From the NCBI RefSeq assembly GCF_021608185.1, contig NZ_JAKIHN010000003.1:248001-312000 (forward strand): a stretch of DNA of 64,000 nt, given 5' to 3'. The stretch comes from Flavobacterium anseongense (GTDB lineage: Bacteria; Bacteroidota; Bacteroidia; Flavobacteriales; Flavobacteriaceae). The position numbers were made by a program, and so were the translations under genes. The notes below the pieces were generated by a model. That model was not told the DNA's origin. It worked only from the letters and a program-made list of their open reading frames with translations, and did no database searches. Positions 1 to 7,454 of the stretch are shown in pieces (position 1 is the first letter of the stretch; each line of letters starts with the position of its first letter).

Positions 1-86
1 AAGACGCTCAGTTTGAAAAAGAAAAAATCGAAACCAAAAAAGAAGCCCAAAAAGAGCTCGAAGATTTAGAAAAGGATTTGGAATAA
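1..86 (+). CDS. 3' end of an unidentified coding region
   Basis: The frame beginning at nt 3 runs 27 sense codons to a TAA at 84-86. It encodes a Lys/Glu-rich, probably helical tail ending in EKDLE. The next gene starts 10 bp later in the same direction, so the two may be co-transcribed. The rest of the protein lies upstream of the window and no family can be named from this tail. Confidence 0.55.
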   Translation, partial: DAQFEKEKIETKKEAQKELEDLEKDLE

Positions 87-96
87 CAACAATAGC

Positions 97-1470
97 ATGA
101 GAAACATTTTAATCATTGGTGCCGGACGTTCAGCATCTTCACTAATAAAATATCTTTTAAGAAAGTCTACTCAGGAAAACTTAAATGTAACCATAGGTGA
201 TTTATCAATAGAATTAGCCAGAAGAAAAACATACAGTCATCCCAATGCCAACCCAATTGCTTTAGACATAAACGATGTTGAACAACGTCGAGCAGAAATT
301 CAAAAAGCAGATATCGTTATTTCTATGTTACCAGCGCACATGCACATTGAAGTAGCAAAAGACTGCGTGACTTTCAAAAAAAATATGGTCACAGCTTCCT
401 ATATTTCTGATGAAATGCAGAGTTTGGACGAAGCCGTAAAAGCCAACAATTTAATTTTTATGAACGAAGTTGGACTCGATCCCGGTATCGACCATATGAG
501 TGCTATGAAAGTGATTCACGAAATTGAAGACAAAGGCGGAAAAATGATTTTATTCGAATCGTTTTGCGGCGGATTAGTTGCTCCCGAATCAGATGATAAT
601 CTTTGGAATTACAAATTCACCTGGGCACCAAGAAACGTAGTTTTAGCTGGTCAAGGTGGCGCCGCTAAATTTATTCAGGAAGGAAAATACAAATACATTC
701 CGTATCACAAATTGTTCCGTCGAACCGAATTTTTCCACGTCGAAGGTTACGGAAAATTCGAAGGTTATGCCAACCGCGATTCCTTAAAATACAGAAGCAT
801 TTACGGTCTTGATGATATTCTGACGTTATACCGCGGAACCATCCGCAGAGTCGGGTTTTCAAAAGCTTGGAACATGTTTGTACAACTAGGTATGACCGAT
901 GATTCGTATGTAATGGAGAATTCAGAGACCATGAGTTACCGCGATTTCATCAATTCATTTTTGCCATTTCACGCCTCAGATTCGGTCGAATTAAAAACCA
1001 GAATGTCACTCGGAATCGAACAAGACGACATCATGTGGGACAAATTAATGGAACTCGACATTTTTAATGCAAAGAAAATAGTTGGTCTAAAAAATGCAAC
1101 TCCTGCTCAAATTTTAGAGCGCATCCTAAATGACAAATGGACATTACAGCCCGAAGACAAAGACATGATTGTAATGTACCATAAATTTGGTTACGAACTC
1201 AACGGCGAGCGCAAACAAATAGATTCCAAAATGGTGTGCATCGGCGACGACCAAATCTACACTGCCATGGCAAAAACCGTTGGCTTACCCGTTGCAATAG
1301 CCACCTTGCAAATCCTAAACGGCAACATCAAAACCCCCGGCGTACAATTACCAATCAAAAAAGAAGTTTACGCCCCAATTCTAAAAGAACTGGCAGCACA
1401 TGGCATCGTTTTCCACGAAACCGAAATGCCATATGTGGGCTACAATCCTGATAAATTGCTTGGAAATTAA
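97..1470 (+). CDS. Saccharopine dehydrogenase-like reductase
   Basis: This 457-aa protein opens with a Rossmann nucleotide-binding motif (ILIIGAGRSASS, residues 4-15). It continues with the NAD(P)-binding half and the large C-terminal substrate domain of saccharopine dehydrogenase/reductase proteins (Lys9-like). Family members interconvert saccharopine with an aldehyde plus glutamate in lysine metabolism, but many bacterial relatives act on other amino-acid or polyamine substrates, so the substrate is not assigned. The protein is soluble and cytosolic, with no signal peptide. The length is normal for the two-domain form. An Lrp/AsnC-type amino-acid-responsive regulator lies 540 bp downstream in the same direction. 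This is compatible with a lysine-related role, though that link is inference. Confidence 0.85.
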   Translation: MRNILIIGAGRSASSLIKYLLRKSTQENLNVTIGDLSIELARRKTYSHPNANPIALDINDVEQRRAEIQKADIVISMLPAHMHIEVAKDCVTFKKNMVTASYISDEMQSLDEAVKANNLIFMNEVGLDPGIDHMSAMKVIHEIEDKGGKMILFESFCGGLVAPESDDNLWNYKFTWAPRNVVLAGQGGAAKFIQEGKYKYIPYHKLFRRTEFFHVEGYGKFEGYANRDSLKYRSIYGLDDILTLYRGTIRRVGFSKAWNMFVQLGMTDDSYVMENSETMSYRDFINSFLPFHASDSVELKTRMSLGIEQDDIMWDKLMELDIFNAKKIVGLKNATPAQILERILNDKWTLQPEDKDMIVMYHKFGYELNGERKQIDSKMVCIGDDQIYTAMAKTVGLPVAIATLQILNGNIKTPGVQLPIKKEVYAPILKELAAHGIVFHETEMPYVGYNPDKLLGN

Positions 1471-1511
1471 TTGTTTTTGAAGCGAATGGCTTGGGCAGTT
1501 TCAGTAATCGC

Positions 1512-1557
1512 AATTCCCGCTTTCCGGGTTACGAGGTAACCTCTCCAATCGGGGCTA
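1512..1557 (+). repeat. 3'-flank repeat, copy 1 of 3 (CCCG...CGGG element)
   Basis: Written in the direction of the preceding gene, the element begins AATTCCCGCTTTCC and ends CCAATCGGGGCTA. Between these is a perfect 6-bp hairpin, GGTTAC-GAG-GTAACC. The outer CCCG and CGGG can pair around it. Related copies lie at 33696-33754 (opposite strand) and 63351-63396. The copy starts 41 nt after the stop codon of the upstream gene and is GC-rich against AT-rich surroundings. Confidence 0.7.
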
Positions 1558-1692
1558 TTCAGGAAGGGTCTTTTGTTAAATCAATTCTTAATTACACATT
1601 TTGCTTATACTTTATAACAAAATTTATATTTTTACTTTAAAATAAACTGTTGTTTTTAACAGAGCGCTTACAAACCAATTGTTGACTTAATT

Positions 1693-1842
1693 ATATATCG
1701 CCCCGATGGGGCTGACTTTTGGATTGATAAATTATATACCATTATATAGTCCCGCTGGGACTAAAAAAGCTCCTTTAGGAGCGAAAGTTCGGTAGAAAAG
1801 GATTGTTTCATTTTTTTTTAAAGCCCCAGCGGGGCGATATAT
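1693..1842. repeat. 150-bp composite element with terminal inverted repeats
   Basis: The ends are 21-nt inverted repeats with one mismatch (ATATATCGCCCCGATGGGGCT at 1693-1713 against its complement at 1822-1842). Each end is itself a GC hairpin. Inside are two more hairpins: AGTCCCGCTGGGACT (1748-1762) and GCTCCTTTAGGAGC (1769-1782). No open reading frame of note is present. It looks like a small non-autonomous or REP-like palindromic element in the gap before the lrp gene. Confidence 0.7.
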
Positions 1843-1890
1843 AAATGATTCGAAATTTTTATCCAACAATAACATTTCAAATATAATCTT

Positions 1891-1995
1891 ATGAAAATAA
1901 ATCAACTACAAATAGAAATTGATGATTTGATATTAAGAGGAGCAAGCCCAGTGGGCTTGAGGTATACAAGCTTTAGCTTGTTTCATAGTTCTTAA
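1891..1995 (+). pseudogene. Duplicated, interrupted 5' end of the Lrp-family gene
   Basis: Positions 1891-1924 repeat the first 34 nt of the lrp coding region (2011-2044) with one mismatch, including the ATG and codons for MKINQLQIEID. After codon 12 the copy runs into an inserted hairpin element and stops at TAA 1993-1995, giving a 34-codon frame. The intact gene restarts 120 bp downstream. The best reading is that an insertion split the original gene and a duplication restored an intact start. Confidence 0.7.
1926..1981 (+). repeat. GGAG-hairpin element, copy 1 of 2
   Basis: A conserved 17-nt sequence, TTTGATATTAAGAGGAG (1926-1942), is followed directly by a hairpin with a 7-bp stem and AGT loop, CAAGCCC-AGT-GGGCTTG (1943-1959). 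A second small hairpin, ACAAGC-TTTA-GCTTGT, lies at 1966-1981. The first two parts recur at 11600-11633 upstream of pyrH with a different stem sequence. A tetranucleotide next to a hairpin recalls REP elements mobilised by TnpA_REP/RAYT transposases, but no such transposase is in the window. Confidence 0.7.
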
Positions 1996-2010
1996 AACAA
2001 CACAAAGCCA

Positions 2011-2481
2011 ATGAAAATAAATCAGCTACAAATAGAAATTGATGGTATAGACAAGGAAATCCTCCGCAACCTAATGGAAGATGCCCGAAAACCAATATTG
2101 CAAATCGCCAACAAAATCGGAATTTCCGGTGCAGCCATTCACCAACGTTTGAGAAAATTGGAAGATGCAGGTGTGATTGCCAGCTCCAAACTAATGGTTG
2201 ACACTAAAGTTTTGGGGTATAAAACCATGGCATTTATCGGAATTTATCTCGACAAAGCATCGAGCAATGCGGAAGCGGTTAAAGAACTCAAAAAAATTCC
2301 CGAAGTTCTCGAATGTCATTACACAACCGGAAACTGGAGCATCTTAATCAAAATGATTTGCCGCGATAACGAGCATCTGATGCAACTACTCAACAAAAAA
2401 ATACAACCTATTAATGGTGTTTCAAGAACAGAAACCTTTATTTCGTTAGAACAACAAATCGAAAGACAGATTCAATTATAA
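2011..2481 (+). CDS. Lrp/AsnC-family transcriptional regulator
   Basis: This 156-aa protein has the standard two-part architecture. An N-terminal winged helix-turn-helix (about residues 8-60, ILQIANKIGISGAAIHQRLRKLEDAGVI) is followed by an alpha/beta RAM ligand-binding and oligomerisation domain. The family senses amino acids and controls their metabolism as dimers to hexadecamers. The length is typical. The start is chosen at 2011 because the upstream copy of the same start (1891) runs into a stop. It follows the saccharopine dehydrogenase-like gene, a plausible target, but the target is inferred only from position. The downstream gene converges on it 14 bp away. Confidence 0.9.
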   Translation: MKINQLQIEIDGIDKEILRNLMEDARKPILQIANKIGISGAAIHQRLRKLEDAGVIASSKLMVDTKVLGYKTMAFIGIYLDKASSNAEAVKELKKIPEVLECHYTTGNWSILIKMICRDNEHLMQLLNKKIQPINGVSRTETFISLEQQIERQIQL

Positions 2482-2495
2482 TTTGAAAATGGAAA

Positions 2496-3074
2496 CTATA
2501 CTTTAATGTGAGCCCAGTTTTCGCCACGTTTAATTCGGTGTATCTGCATTTCGCTGATGCCAAATTGTTTGGCTAACATCTTGATTCGGTTCTTTTGGTC
2601 CGGTTTATTCAAAAGCTTTTTCAAATGAATCACCTTGGTTACCGTAAGTTTTCTGCCATCAGATTTGATATTATGCTCAATTAATTTTTCCTTGGCATTA
2701 ATCACATGTGGACTTTTCCTAACATGACTTTGCATTTCTTCATAGGTTGCCCATCTCAAATTTTCAACCGTATCATTATCGCGAACATAATCCAGGTGAA
2801 TCACATGCTTTTGTTCTTCTGAAGTTTTTGGGATAAAAAATTCGGCTACCAGTTTATAGATAAAAAAGGATTTATAGGTTCTTTTTCCGTTCACCGATTT
2901 GCTGTAACGAAAAACTTTGTATCCATCGCACATCGAACCTTTTAATAAATTTCCATTACGAAAATTATCGGTAAAACTAATTAATCTTCCTTTGTTTGAA
3001 ACAGCGTACCGATATTTCAATGGAGTTTCTAACTCGATTTCTCGAAATTCTTCGTTGGCATATAGTCTAATCAT
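2496..3074 (-). CDS. NUMOD4/HNH-like protein with C-terminal helix-turn-helix
   Basis: The 192-aa protein starts with a NUMOD4-like segment (about residues 15-55). A segment resembling an HNH homing-endonuclease core follows near residues 90-110 (VIHLDYVRDNDTVENLRWAT). The C-terminus contains a predicted helix-turn-helix (about residues 155-185, MLAKQFGISEMQIHRIKRG). The usual paired histidines of the core read IH here, so cleavage activity is uncertain. Free-standing genes of this type are scattered in Bacteroidota genomes outside introns. The protein may be a selfish endonuclease or a DNA-binding derivative. It stands alone and converges with lrp. Confidence 0.7.
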   Translation of the reverse strand: MIRLYANEEFREIELETPLKYRYAVSNKGRLISFTDNFRNGNLLKGSMCDGYKVFRYSKSVNGKRTYKSFFIYKLVAEFFIPKTSEEQKHVIHLDYVRDNDTVENLRWATYEEMQSHVRKSPHVINAKEKLIEHNIKSDGRKLTVTKVIHLKKLLNKPDQKNRIKMLAKQFGISEMQIHRIKRGENWAHIKV

Positions 3075-3198
3075 TAACTTTTGTGGTATTTGTTGCCCGA
3101 ATTTATAAAAAAAATAAGTAGTAATTTAACATTACCCATCTTTTAACCATAGCTGCACGAAACGGATTACCAAAACAGCCTGCAACCAGGTAAAAAAT

Positions 3199-3229
3199 AA
3201 AAAATCCGCTACACTTGTAACGGATTTTT
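3199..3229 (-). terminator. Rho-independent terminator of the Zn-protease gene
   Basis: The inverted repeat AAAAATCCG...CGGATTTTT, with a short loop, lies 4 bp after the stop codon of the minus-strand metalloprotease gene. It has a U-tract in that direction. Confidence 0.7.
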
Positions 3230-3232
3230 CTG

Positions 3233-3928
3233 TTAATCTCTTCTTCCAAAAACCTGTAACGCCCAATATAAGAGCGAGGCCAATGCGCCTATTGCGGCAA
3301 CTACATAAGTTCGGGCTGCCCATTTCAAAGCATCTTCAGCTCCGGCATATTCCTGCTGACTTAACATGTTCTTATTTTTCAACCAAGCCAAAGCTCTGTT
3401 ACTGGCATCATACTCAACAGGCAAGGTTATAAAACTAAAAGCGGTGGCAACTGTCATCAATACCAAACCGATAACGGCCACATAAAACCCAAAACCTAAA
3501 TGTGCTCCTGCTCCGAGAATTAAACCTCCGAAAATCAGCCATTGTGAAAGTGTGGATGAAACGTTTACAATTGGCACTAATTGTGAGCGTAACTGCAACA
3601 TATTATATGCCGTTGCATGTTGGACAGCGTGACCACATTCGTGTGCAGCAACAGCAGCTGCGGAAGCATTGCGTTGACTATAAACTCCTTCGCTAAGGTT
3701 GACCGTTTTATCGGCAGGATTGTAATGATCTGTTAATTGTCCCGGAGTTGATATGACTTTAACATCATAAATACCGTGGTCGTGTAGCATTTGGGTGGCG
3801 ATTTCGGCACCACTCATACCGTTGCGTAAATGAACACGTGAGTATTCTTCGAATTTGCTCTTTAACTTAGAGCTAACGGCAAAACTGACTAAGGCAATCA
3901 AGCCGATTAAAATATAGTATCCTAACAT
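3233..3928 (-). CDS. Membrane zinc metallopeptidase (YugP-like, Zn_peptidase_2)
   Basis: The 231-aa protein has an N-terminal membrane helix (residues 2-20) and a Zn-binding HECGH motif at residues 96-100. At least two more hydrophobic segments follow (about 130-175 and near 210-225). This arrangement matches the YugP/Zn_peptidase_2 family of neutral membrane metalloproteases, whose substrates are unknown. The ATG is followed directly by the membrane helix, so the start looks right. It is preceded by a small unrelated gene on the same strand and followed by its own terminator. Confidence 0.85.
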   Translation of the reverse strand: MLGYYILIGLIALVSFAVSSKLKSKFEEYSRVHLRNGMSGAEIATQMLHDHGIYDVKVISTPGQLTDHYNPADKTVNLSEGVYSQRNASAAAVAAHECGHAVQHATAYNMLQLRSQLVPIVNVSSTLSQWLIFGGLILGAGAHLGFGFYVAVIGLVLMTVATAFSFITLPVEYDASNRALAWLKNKNMLSQQEYAGAEDALKWAARTYVVAAIGALASLLYWALQVFGRRD

Positions 3929-3999
3929 GATTTTTAAATTTTAATTTATAAGGCCTCATCAAATTGCAAGCCAACACTTTAAAGATGACAGCTTGTCAT

Positions 4000-4185
4000 T
4001 TATCTGCAGATTGTGATGAAAGCAACTAGTTCAGCAGCTTCGTAATAAGTGAAATTAACACTTACAATTTCATAACCTGCATTTGCTTTTTCATTCAGAA
4101 ATTGCTCTACTTTATCGGTTAGTTTTTCTTTCATGCTGCTAAAACCAGCTTTTTCAACAATGGTGTGGATTTCGTGTTTTTTCAT
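4000..4185 (-). CDS. Small conserved-looking protein (possible DUF4177-like)
   Basis: This 61-aa product lacks membrane segments. Its core, LNEKANAGYEIVSVNF, resembles the LNELAAEGWELVSV-type segment of the DUF4177 fold, but this is by eye only. It lies between the metalloprotease and leuS on the same strand, with its own gaps on both sides. Codon use fits the neighbours. No function is assigned. Confidence 0.5.
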   Translation of the reverse strand: MKKHEIHTIVEKAGFSSMKEKLTDKVEQFLNEKANAGYEIVSVNFTYYEAAELVAFITICR

Positions 4186-4240
4186 GGTGGTGTTTTTTCT
4201 CTTATACGAGAATTTTAAAAAAGGTTACAAAAAGAGTTAA

Positions 4241-4303
4241 AAGGGATAAGGGACTAGGAATAAGTATACCAGCTTATCCCTAATCCCTTTTCTCTTATCC
4301 CTT
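4241..4303. repeat. Reiterated-word inverted repeat downstream of leuS
   Basis: The left arm (4241-4264) is built from GGGATAAG-type words. The right arm (4273-4303) is built from CTTATCCC-type words that complement it imperfectly. The arms are separated by 8 nt. The repeat has the same architecture and polarity as the repeats before uppP, rpoN and rsmA, but a different word. It lies 17 bp after the leuS stop and may also act as a transcript end. Confidence 0.65.
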
Positions 4304-4320
4304 AAAAAGTTCTGTGCTCT

Positions 4321-7300
4321 TTATCCAACCAAGTTAATAACTTTCCCAGGAACAATAATCACTTTATTTGGAGTTCTGCCATCCAATTGTTTGATGGTTC
4401 TTTCGTCTGCCATAACAATTTCCTGAATTTGCGGAACCGTTAAATCTAAAGGCAGCTTAATCGTAAAACGCATTTTTCCGTTAAACGAAACCGGATATTC
4501 TTTTTCAGATTCTACTAAATATTTCTCTTCACAAATTGGAAAAGCAACGGTTGAAATAGAACCTTCGTGACCTAATTGTGACCAAAGTTCTTCTGCAATA
4601 TGTGGTGCATAAGGCGAAATCACGATTGCCAATGGTTCCAATATTTTTCGGTGATTGCATTTTAGTGTTGACAATTCATTTACACAAATCATAAACTGCG
4701 ATACCGAAGTATTGAACGAGAAGTTCTCGATATCTTCGGTTACTTTTTTAATTGTTTTATGTAACGATTTATACATATCAGCTGTTGGTTCAGCATCAGA
4801 AATATTTAAACCTGTGTTATCATCAAAATACAAACGCCATAGTTTTTTCAGAAAGCCTGAAACTCCGGTGATTCCGGCAGTATTCCAAGGTTTTGCCTGC
4901 TCTAAGGGACCAAGAAACATTTCGTAAAGTCTTAAAGTATCAGCACCATAATCGTTACAAATATCATCCGGATTGACAACATTGTATTTGGATTTCGACA
5001 TTTTTTCGACTTCGCGACCAACAATGTATTTGCCGTTTTCCAAAATGAATTCAGCATCTTTATAATCAGCATATAATGGATGCTTTTTGAAAGCTTCAAT
5101 ATCTAATTCATTTGTAATGTCATTGATTACAGCTAAATCAACATGGATTGGTTGGAAATTATAATCTAAAGCAACAATAATATTCTCTTCAACACCAACT
5201 TTTGCAAGTAAATTAGATTTAAAATCCTCTTCTAACTTTGAAATAAAAGCATAAACTTCTTCAGTGGCATTTTCTTTTAATAAACTATCTAAAATTGATT
5301 TTGAAACAAATACTGGATTTGAAACTACTTCCTTTTTTATAACTTCATCTAAATTTGAATTATTAAAATTTACTTTAAAATAGTTTCTATAAGCAATAGC
5401 ACTCATCCCCAAAATCATTCCCTGGTTAATCAACTTCTTGAATGGCTCTTCTGTTGGTGCAAATCCTTTATCTTTTAAAAATTTATTCCAAAAACGAGAG
5501 TATAATAAATGTCCGGTTGCATGCTCGCTTCCGCCTATGTATAAATCAACGCTTTCCCAATATTTCAAGGCATCAACTGAAGCAAATTCGGCATCATTGT
5601 GCGCATCCATATAACGCATCCAGTACCACGAACTTCCTGCCCAGCCTGGCATAGTATTTAACTCTAAGGGGAATACCGTTTCGTTGTCATTTTTATCATT
5701 ATCTACCACTTCATTGGTAACGATTGACCAAGCCCATTTGGTTGAATTCCCTAAAGGCGGTTGCCCGTCTTCTGTTGGTAAATATTTCTCTACTTCCGGA
5801 AGTACAATTGGCAAATATTTTGAGTCTATCATTTGTGGCATTCCATTCACATAATAAACAGGAAATGGCTCGCCCCAATATCTTTGTCGGGAGAAAACAG
5901 CATCACGCAAACGGTAATTGGTTTTCCCTTTTCCGTGGTGGATATTTTCTAATTCTTCAATGATTTTTTTGGTAGCAGCTTTGTAACCCAAACCGTTTAG
6001 GAAATCAGAATTTGTCAATTCAAAACCTTCTTTAGCAGCAAATGCTTCCTGCGAAATATCCTGATTGAAAATGTTTTTGATTTCAGGCATTCCGTTTTGT
6101 CCTTTGAAGAAATTCGCAAACGCATAATCTCTTTCATCGCCACAAGGAACTGCCATAACTGCACCTGTCCCGTAACCAGCCAAAACGTAATCGCCAATCC
6201 AAACCGGAATCGGTTCTTTGGTAAATGGATGTTCGGCATAAGCACCCGTGAAAACTCCGGATATGGTTTTTACATCTGCCATTCTTTCGCGCTCTGAACG
6301 TTTTGCTGTAGCTTCAACATAAGCATCAACAGCAGCTTTTTGTTCCGGACTTGTGATTTGAGAAACCAATTCATGTTCCGGAGCCAAAGTCATAAACGTT
6401 ACTCCAAAAATCGTATCAGGTCTAGTAGTAAATACTTCTATTTCGTATTTCGTATTTCGTACTTCAAACTTTACGCTTGCTCCAACCGATTTTCCAATCC
6501 AGTTTCTTTGTGATTCTTTGATAGATTCGCTCCAGTCAATCGTGTCTAAACCTTGTAATAGTCTTTCGGCATAAGCTGAAATTCGCATCGACCATTGGGT
6601 CATTTTTTTACGAATCACAGGATGACCGCCACGCTCTGAAACGCCGTTTACGATTTCGTCATTTGCCAAAACAGTTCCCAATGCCGGGCACCAGTTTACT
6701 TCGGTTTCTGCCAAATAAGTTAACCGGTATTGCAGTAATATTTTTTGTTGTTCATCTGAAGAAAATGCATTCCATTCTGTCGCGGTAAATGGTGTGACGT
6801 TGTCATCACAAACGGCATGAACCGTAGCATTTCCAGCATTTTCAAAAATAGATACCAAAGTCGAAATGTCTTCGGCTTTATCCGTATCCTTATTGTACCA
6901 AGAGTTGAATAATTGAATAAAAATCCACTGTGTATGTTTGTAATAATCGGCATTCGAAGTGCGTACTTCTCTACTCCAATCGAATGAAAAACCAATTTTG
7001 TCTAATTGCTCACGGTAACGTGCAATATTTTCACGAGTTGTTTTTTCGGGATGTTGTCCGGTTTGAATCGCGTATTGCTCTGCCGGAAGCCCAAAAGAAT
7101 CGTAGCCTTGCGGATGCAACACATTAAATCCTTTATGACGTTTGAAACGCGCCACGATATCGGAAGCAATATAACCCAGCGGATGTCCAACGTGCAAGCC
7201 TGCTCCTGAAGGATACGGAAACATATCGAGCACATAATACTTCGGTTGTCGGTTGTCGGTTGTCGGTTGTCGGGCTTTGAATGTTTGATGATCTGCCCAA

Positions 7301-7344
7301 TATTTCTGCCACTTGGCTTCTACTTTTTCGTGAAAATATTTCAT
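4321..7344 (-). CDS. leuS: Leucyl-tRNA synthetase
   Basis: This class I enzyme charges tRNA-Leu. The HIGH motif appears as HVGH (residues 51-54), the editing region contains VFTTRPDTIFG, and KMSKS is at residues 781-785. An anticodon-binding domain and a C-terminal tail follow. At 1007 aa it is clearly longer than the usual ~860 aa of bacterial LeuRS and, from memory, longer than most Bacteroidota forms. Extra sequence lies between about residues 650 and 770, just before KMSKS. Two coding stretches are made of 7-nt tandem words: residues about 25-34 (RQPTTDNRQP), and the codons for NTKYEIEV just before the editing motif. The start codon lies inside the loop of a 27-bp inverted repeat. Identity is certain. 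Confidence 0.97.
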   Translation of the reverse strand: MKYFHEKVEAKWQKYWADHQTFKARQPTTDNRQPKYYVLDMFPYPSGAGLHVGHPLGYIASDIVARFKRHKGFNVLHPQGYDSFGLPAEQYAIQTGQHPEKTTRENIARYREQLDKIGFSFDWSREVRTSNADYYKHTQWIFIQLFNSWYNKDTDKAEDISTLVSIFENAGNATVHAVCDDNVTPFTATEWNAFSSDEQQKILLQYRLTYLAETEVNWCPALGTVLANDEIVNGVSERGGHPVIRKKMTQWSMRISAYAERLLQGLDTIDWSESIKESQRNWIGKSVGASVKFEVRNTKYEIEVFTTRPDTIFGVTFMTLAPEHELVSQITSPEQKAAVDAYVEATAKRSERERMADVKTISGVFTGAYAEHPFTKEPIPVWIGDYVLAGYGTGAVMAVPCGDERDYAFANFFKGQNGMPEIKNIFNQDISQEAFAAKEGFELTNSDFLNGLGYKAATKKIIEELENIHHGKGKTNYRLRDAVFSRQRYWGEPFPVYYVNGMPQMIDSKYLPIVLPEVEKYLPTEDGQPPLGNSTKWAWSIVTNEVVDNDKNDNETVFPLELNTMPGWAGSSWYWMRYMDAHNDAEFASVDALKYWESVDLYIGGSEHATGHLLYSRFWNKFLKDKGFAPTEEPFKKLINQGMILGMSAIAYRNYFKVNFNNSNLDEVIKKEVVSNPVFVSKSILDSLLKENATEEVYAFISKLEEDFKSNLLAKVGVEENIIVALDYNFQPIHVDLAVINDITNELDIEAFKKHPLYADYKDAEFILENGKYIVGREVEKMSKSKYNVVNPDDICNDYGADTLRLYEMFLGPLEQAKPWNTAGITGVSGFLKKLWRLYFDDNTGLNISDAEPTADMYKSLHKTIKKVTEDIENFSFNTSVSQFMICVNELSTLKCNHRKILEPLAIVISPYAPHIAEELWSQLGHEGSISTVAFPICEEKYLVESEKEYPVSFNGKMRFTIKLPLDLTVPQIQEIVMADERTIKQLDGRTPNKVIIVPGKVINLVG
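6439..6465. repeat. TATTTCG heptamer tandem repeat inside leuS
   Basis: Three exact copies of TATTTCG (6439-6459) and a fourth, partial one (to 6465) lie in the leuS coding region. In the gene sense they read as ACGAAAT words encoding NTKYEIEV ahead of the editing-domain motif FTTRPDT. The word is unrelated to the GGTTGTC word at the start of the same gene. Confidence 0.75.
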
Positions 7345-7433
7345 TATGCTGGTTTTCTGCTTACAGTTGCAAATTCCGGCTAAAAATCTGCTGCAGAATA
7401 ATTACTGACAACCGACAACCGACAACCGACAAC
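7244..7433. repeat. 27-bp perfect inverted repeat of heptamers around the leuS start codon
   Basis: Four tandem copies of GGTTGTC (7244-7271) lie inside the leuS coding region. Three copies and six bases of the complementary word GACAACC (7407-7433) lie in the leuS leader. The arms match perfectly over 27 bp and enclose about 135 bp containing the start codon (7342-7344). In the transcript the leader arm can pair with codons about 25-34. Confidence 0.85.
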
Positions 7434-7446
7434 TCAAAATAAGCGG

Positions 7447-7454
7447 CAAATTTA
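7447..7454 (-). promoter_or_regulatory. Probable -7 element for leuS
   Basis: On the minus strand this reads TAAATTTG, matching the Bacteroidota -7 consensus TAnnTTTG. It predicts a leuS leader of roughly 90-100 nt carrying one arm of the heptamer inverted repeat. Confidence 0.55.

Noticed and set aside
1236..1451. Alternative plus-strand frame in the saccharopine dehydrogenase-like gene
   Set aside because: It overlaps the well-supported main frame, and its product is low-complexity and family-less.
6015..7235. Several 60-90 codon frames on both strands inside leuS
   Set aside because: They are shadows of the leuS frame with no start context or recognisable products.
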